Source of the DNA: a bacterium
Lineage (GTDB): Bacteria; Planctomycetota; B15-G4; JADJEK01
Length of the DNA: 5,638 nt
Assembly: GCA_030428825.1 (NCBI GenBank)
Contig: JAUIEL010000475.1
Span: 1 to 5,638 of the forward strand
Direction: 5' to 3'
Part shown: positions 5,557 to 5,638 of the stretch, in pieces
How the letters are laid out: the number at the start of each line of letters is the position of its first letter
Position numbering within the stretch: position 1 is the first letter of the stretch
Notes under the pieces: generated by a model
Told to the model about the DNA's origin: nothing
Databases searched by the model: none
Seen by the model: the letters and a program-made list of their open reading frames with translations, nothing else
Position numbers and translations under genes: made by a program

Positions 5557-5638
5557 TCAGCCGAGGCGGAGCCAGTCGTCGAGCGAGCGGACGCGGAAGA
5601 CCTGGTTGGTCGCGCGCGTGTCGCCGAGGGTGGCGGAG
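5557..5638 (-). CDS. 3' end of a convergent gene, product unknown (partial)
   Basis: Read on the minus strand from the window edge, an open frame ends in TGA (complement of 5557-5559) after 26 codons. All 26 codons end in G or C, which is the signature of the real genes here. The encoded tail includes ATNQVFRVRSLDDWLRLG. The rest of the gene lies beyond the right edge, and the fragment is too short to assign a family. It faces the FG-GAP gene, with the hairpin at 5460-5501 between them. Confidence 0.65.
   Translation of the reverse strand, partial: SATLGDTRATNQVFRVRSLDDWLRLG

Overview
The window is very GC-rich (about 70%). Nearly every codon of the real genes ends in G or C, and the genes are tightly packed. 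It carries a sigma-54 activator, two genes for exported beta-propeller proteins, and the tail of a convergent gene. The signal peptides end in Ala-Gln, and the FG-GAP/VCBS repeat protein finishes in a Gly/Ala/Pro-rich domain with two Cys that begins with a YGAGCGG motif. I recall such tails from secreted proteins of Planctomycetota. That phylum is therefore my best guess for the source, but it rests on recall and not on a search.

Layout: (1) 1-1949, + strand, is the 3' part of a sigma-54-dependent activator (GAF, AAA+, Fis-type HTH) whose reading frame is still open at the window's left edge. (2) 1950-2055 is a short intergenic region with a possible weak sigma-54 promoter and inverted repeats. 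(3) 2056-3819, +, is an exported protein with TolB/PD40-like propeller motifs. (4) 3820-3976 holds two strong hairpins, probably terminators, then a near-consensus sigma-54 promoter and a leader. (5) 3977-5440, +, is an exported protein with seven regularly spaced Ca-binding FG-GAP/VCBS repeats and the C-terminal domain described above. (6) 5441-5556 has a 14-bp perfect hairpin and a G-rich tract. (7) 5557-5638, -, is the last 26 codons of a convergent gene.

The most interesting reading is that this is a small sigma-54 control unit. An activator with an intact GAFTGA loop lies just upstream of two exported propeller genes. One of these has an almost perfect -24/-12 promoter, and the other has a weaker element with the invariant GG-N10-GC spacing. 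The link between activator and promoters is inference. The promoter motif and the activator's family are read directly from the sequence.
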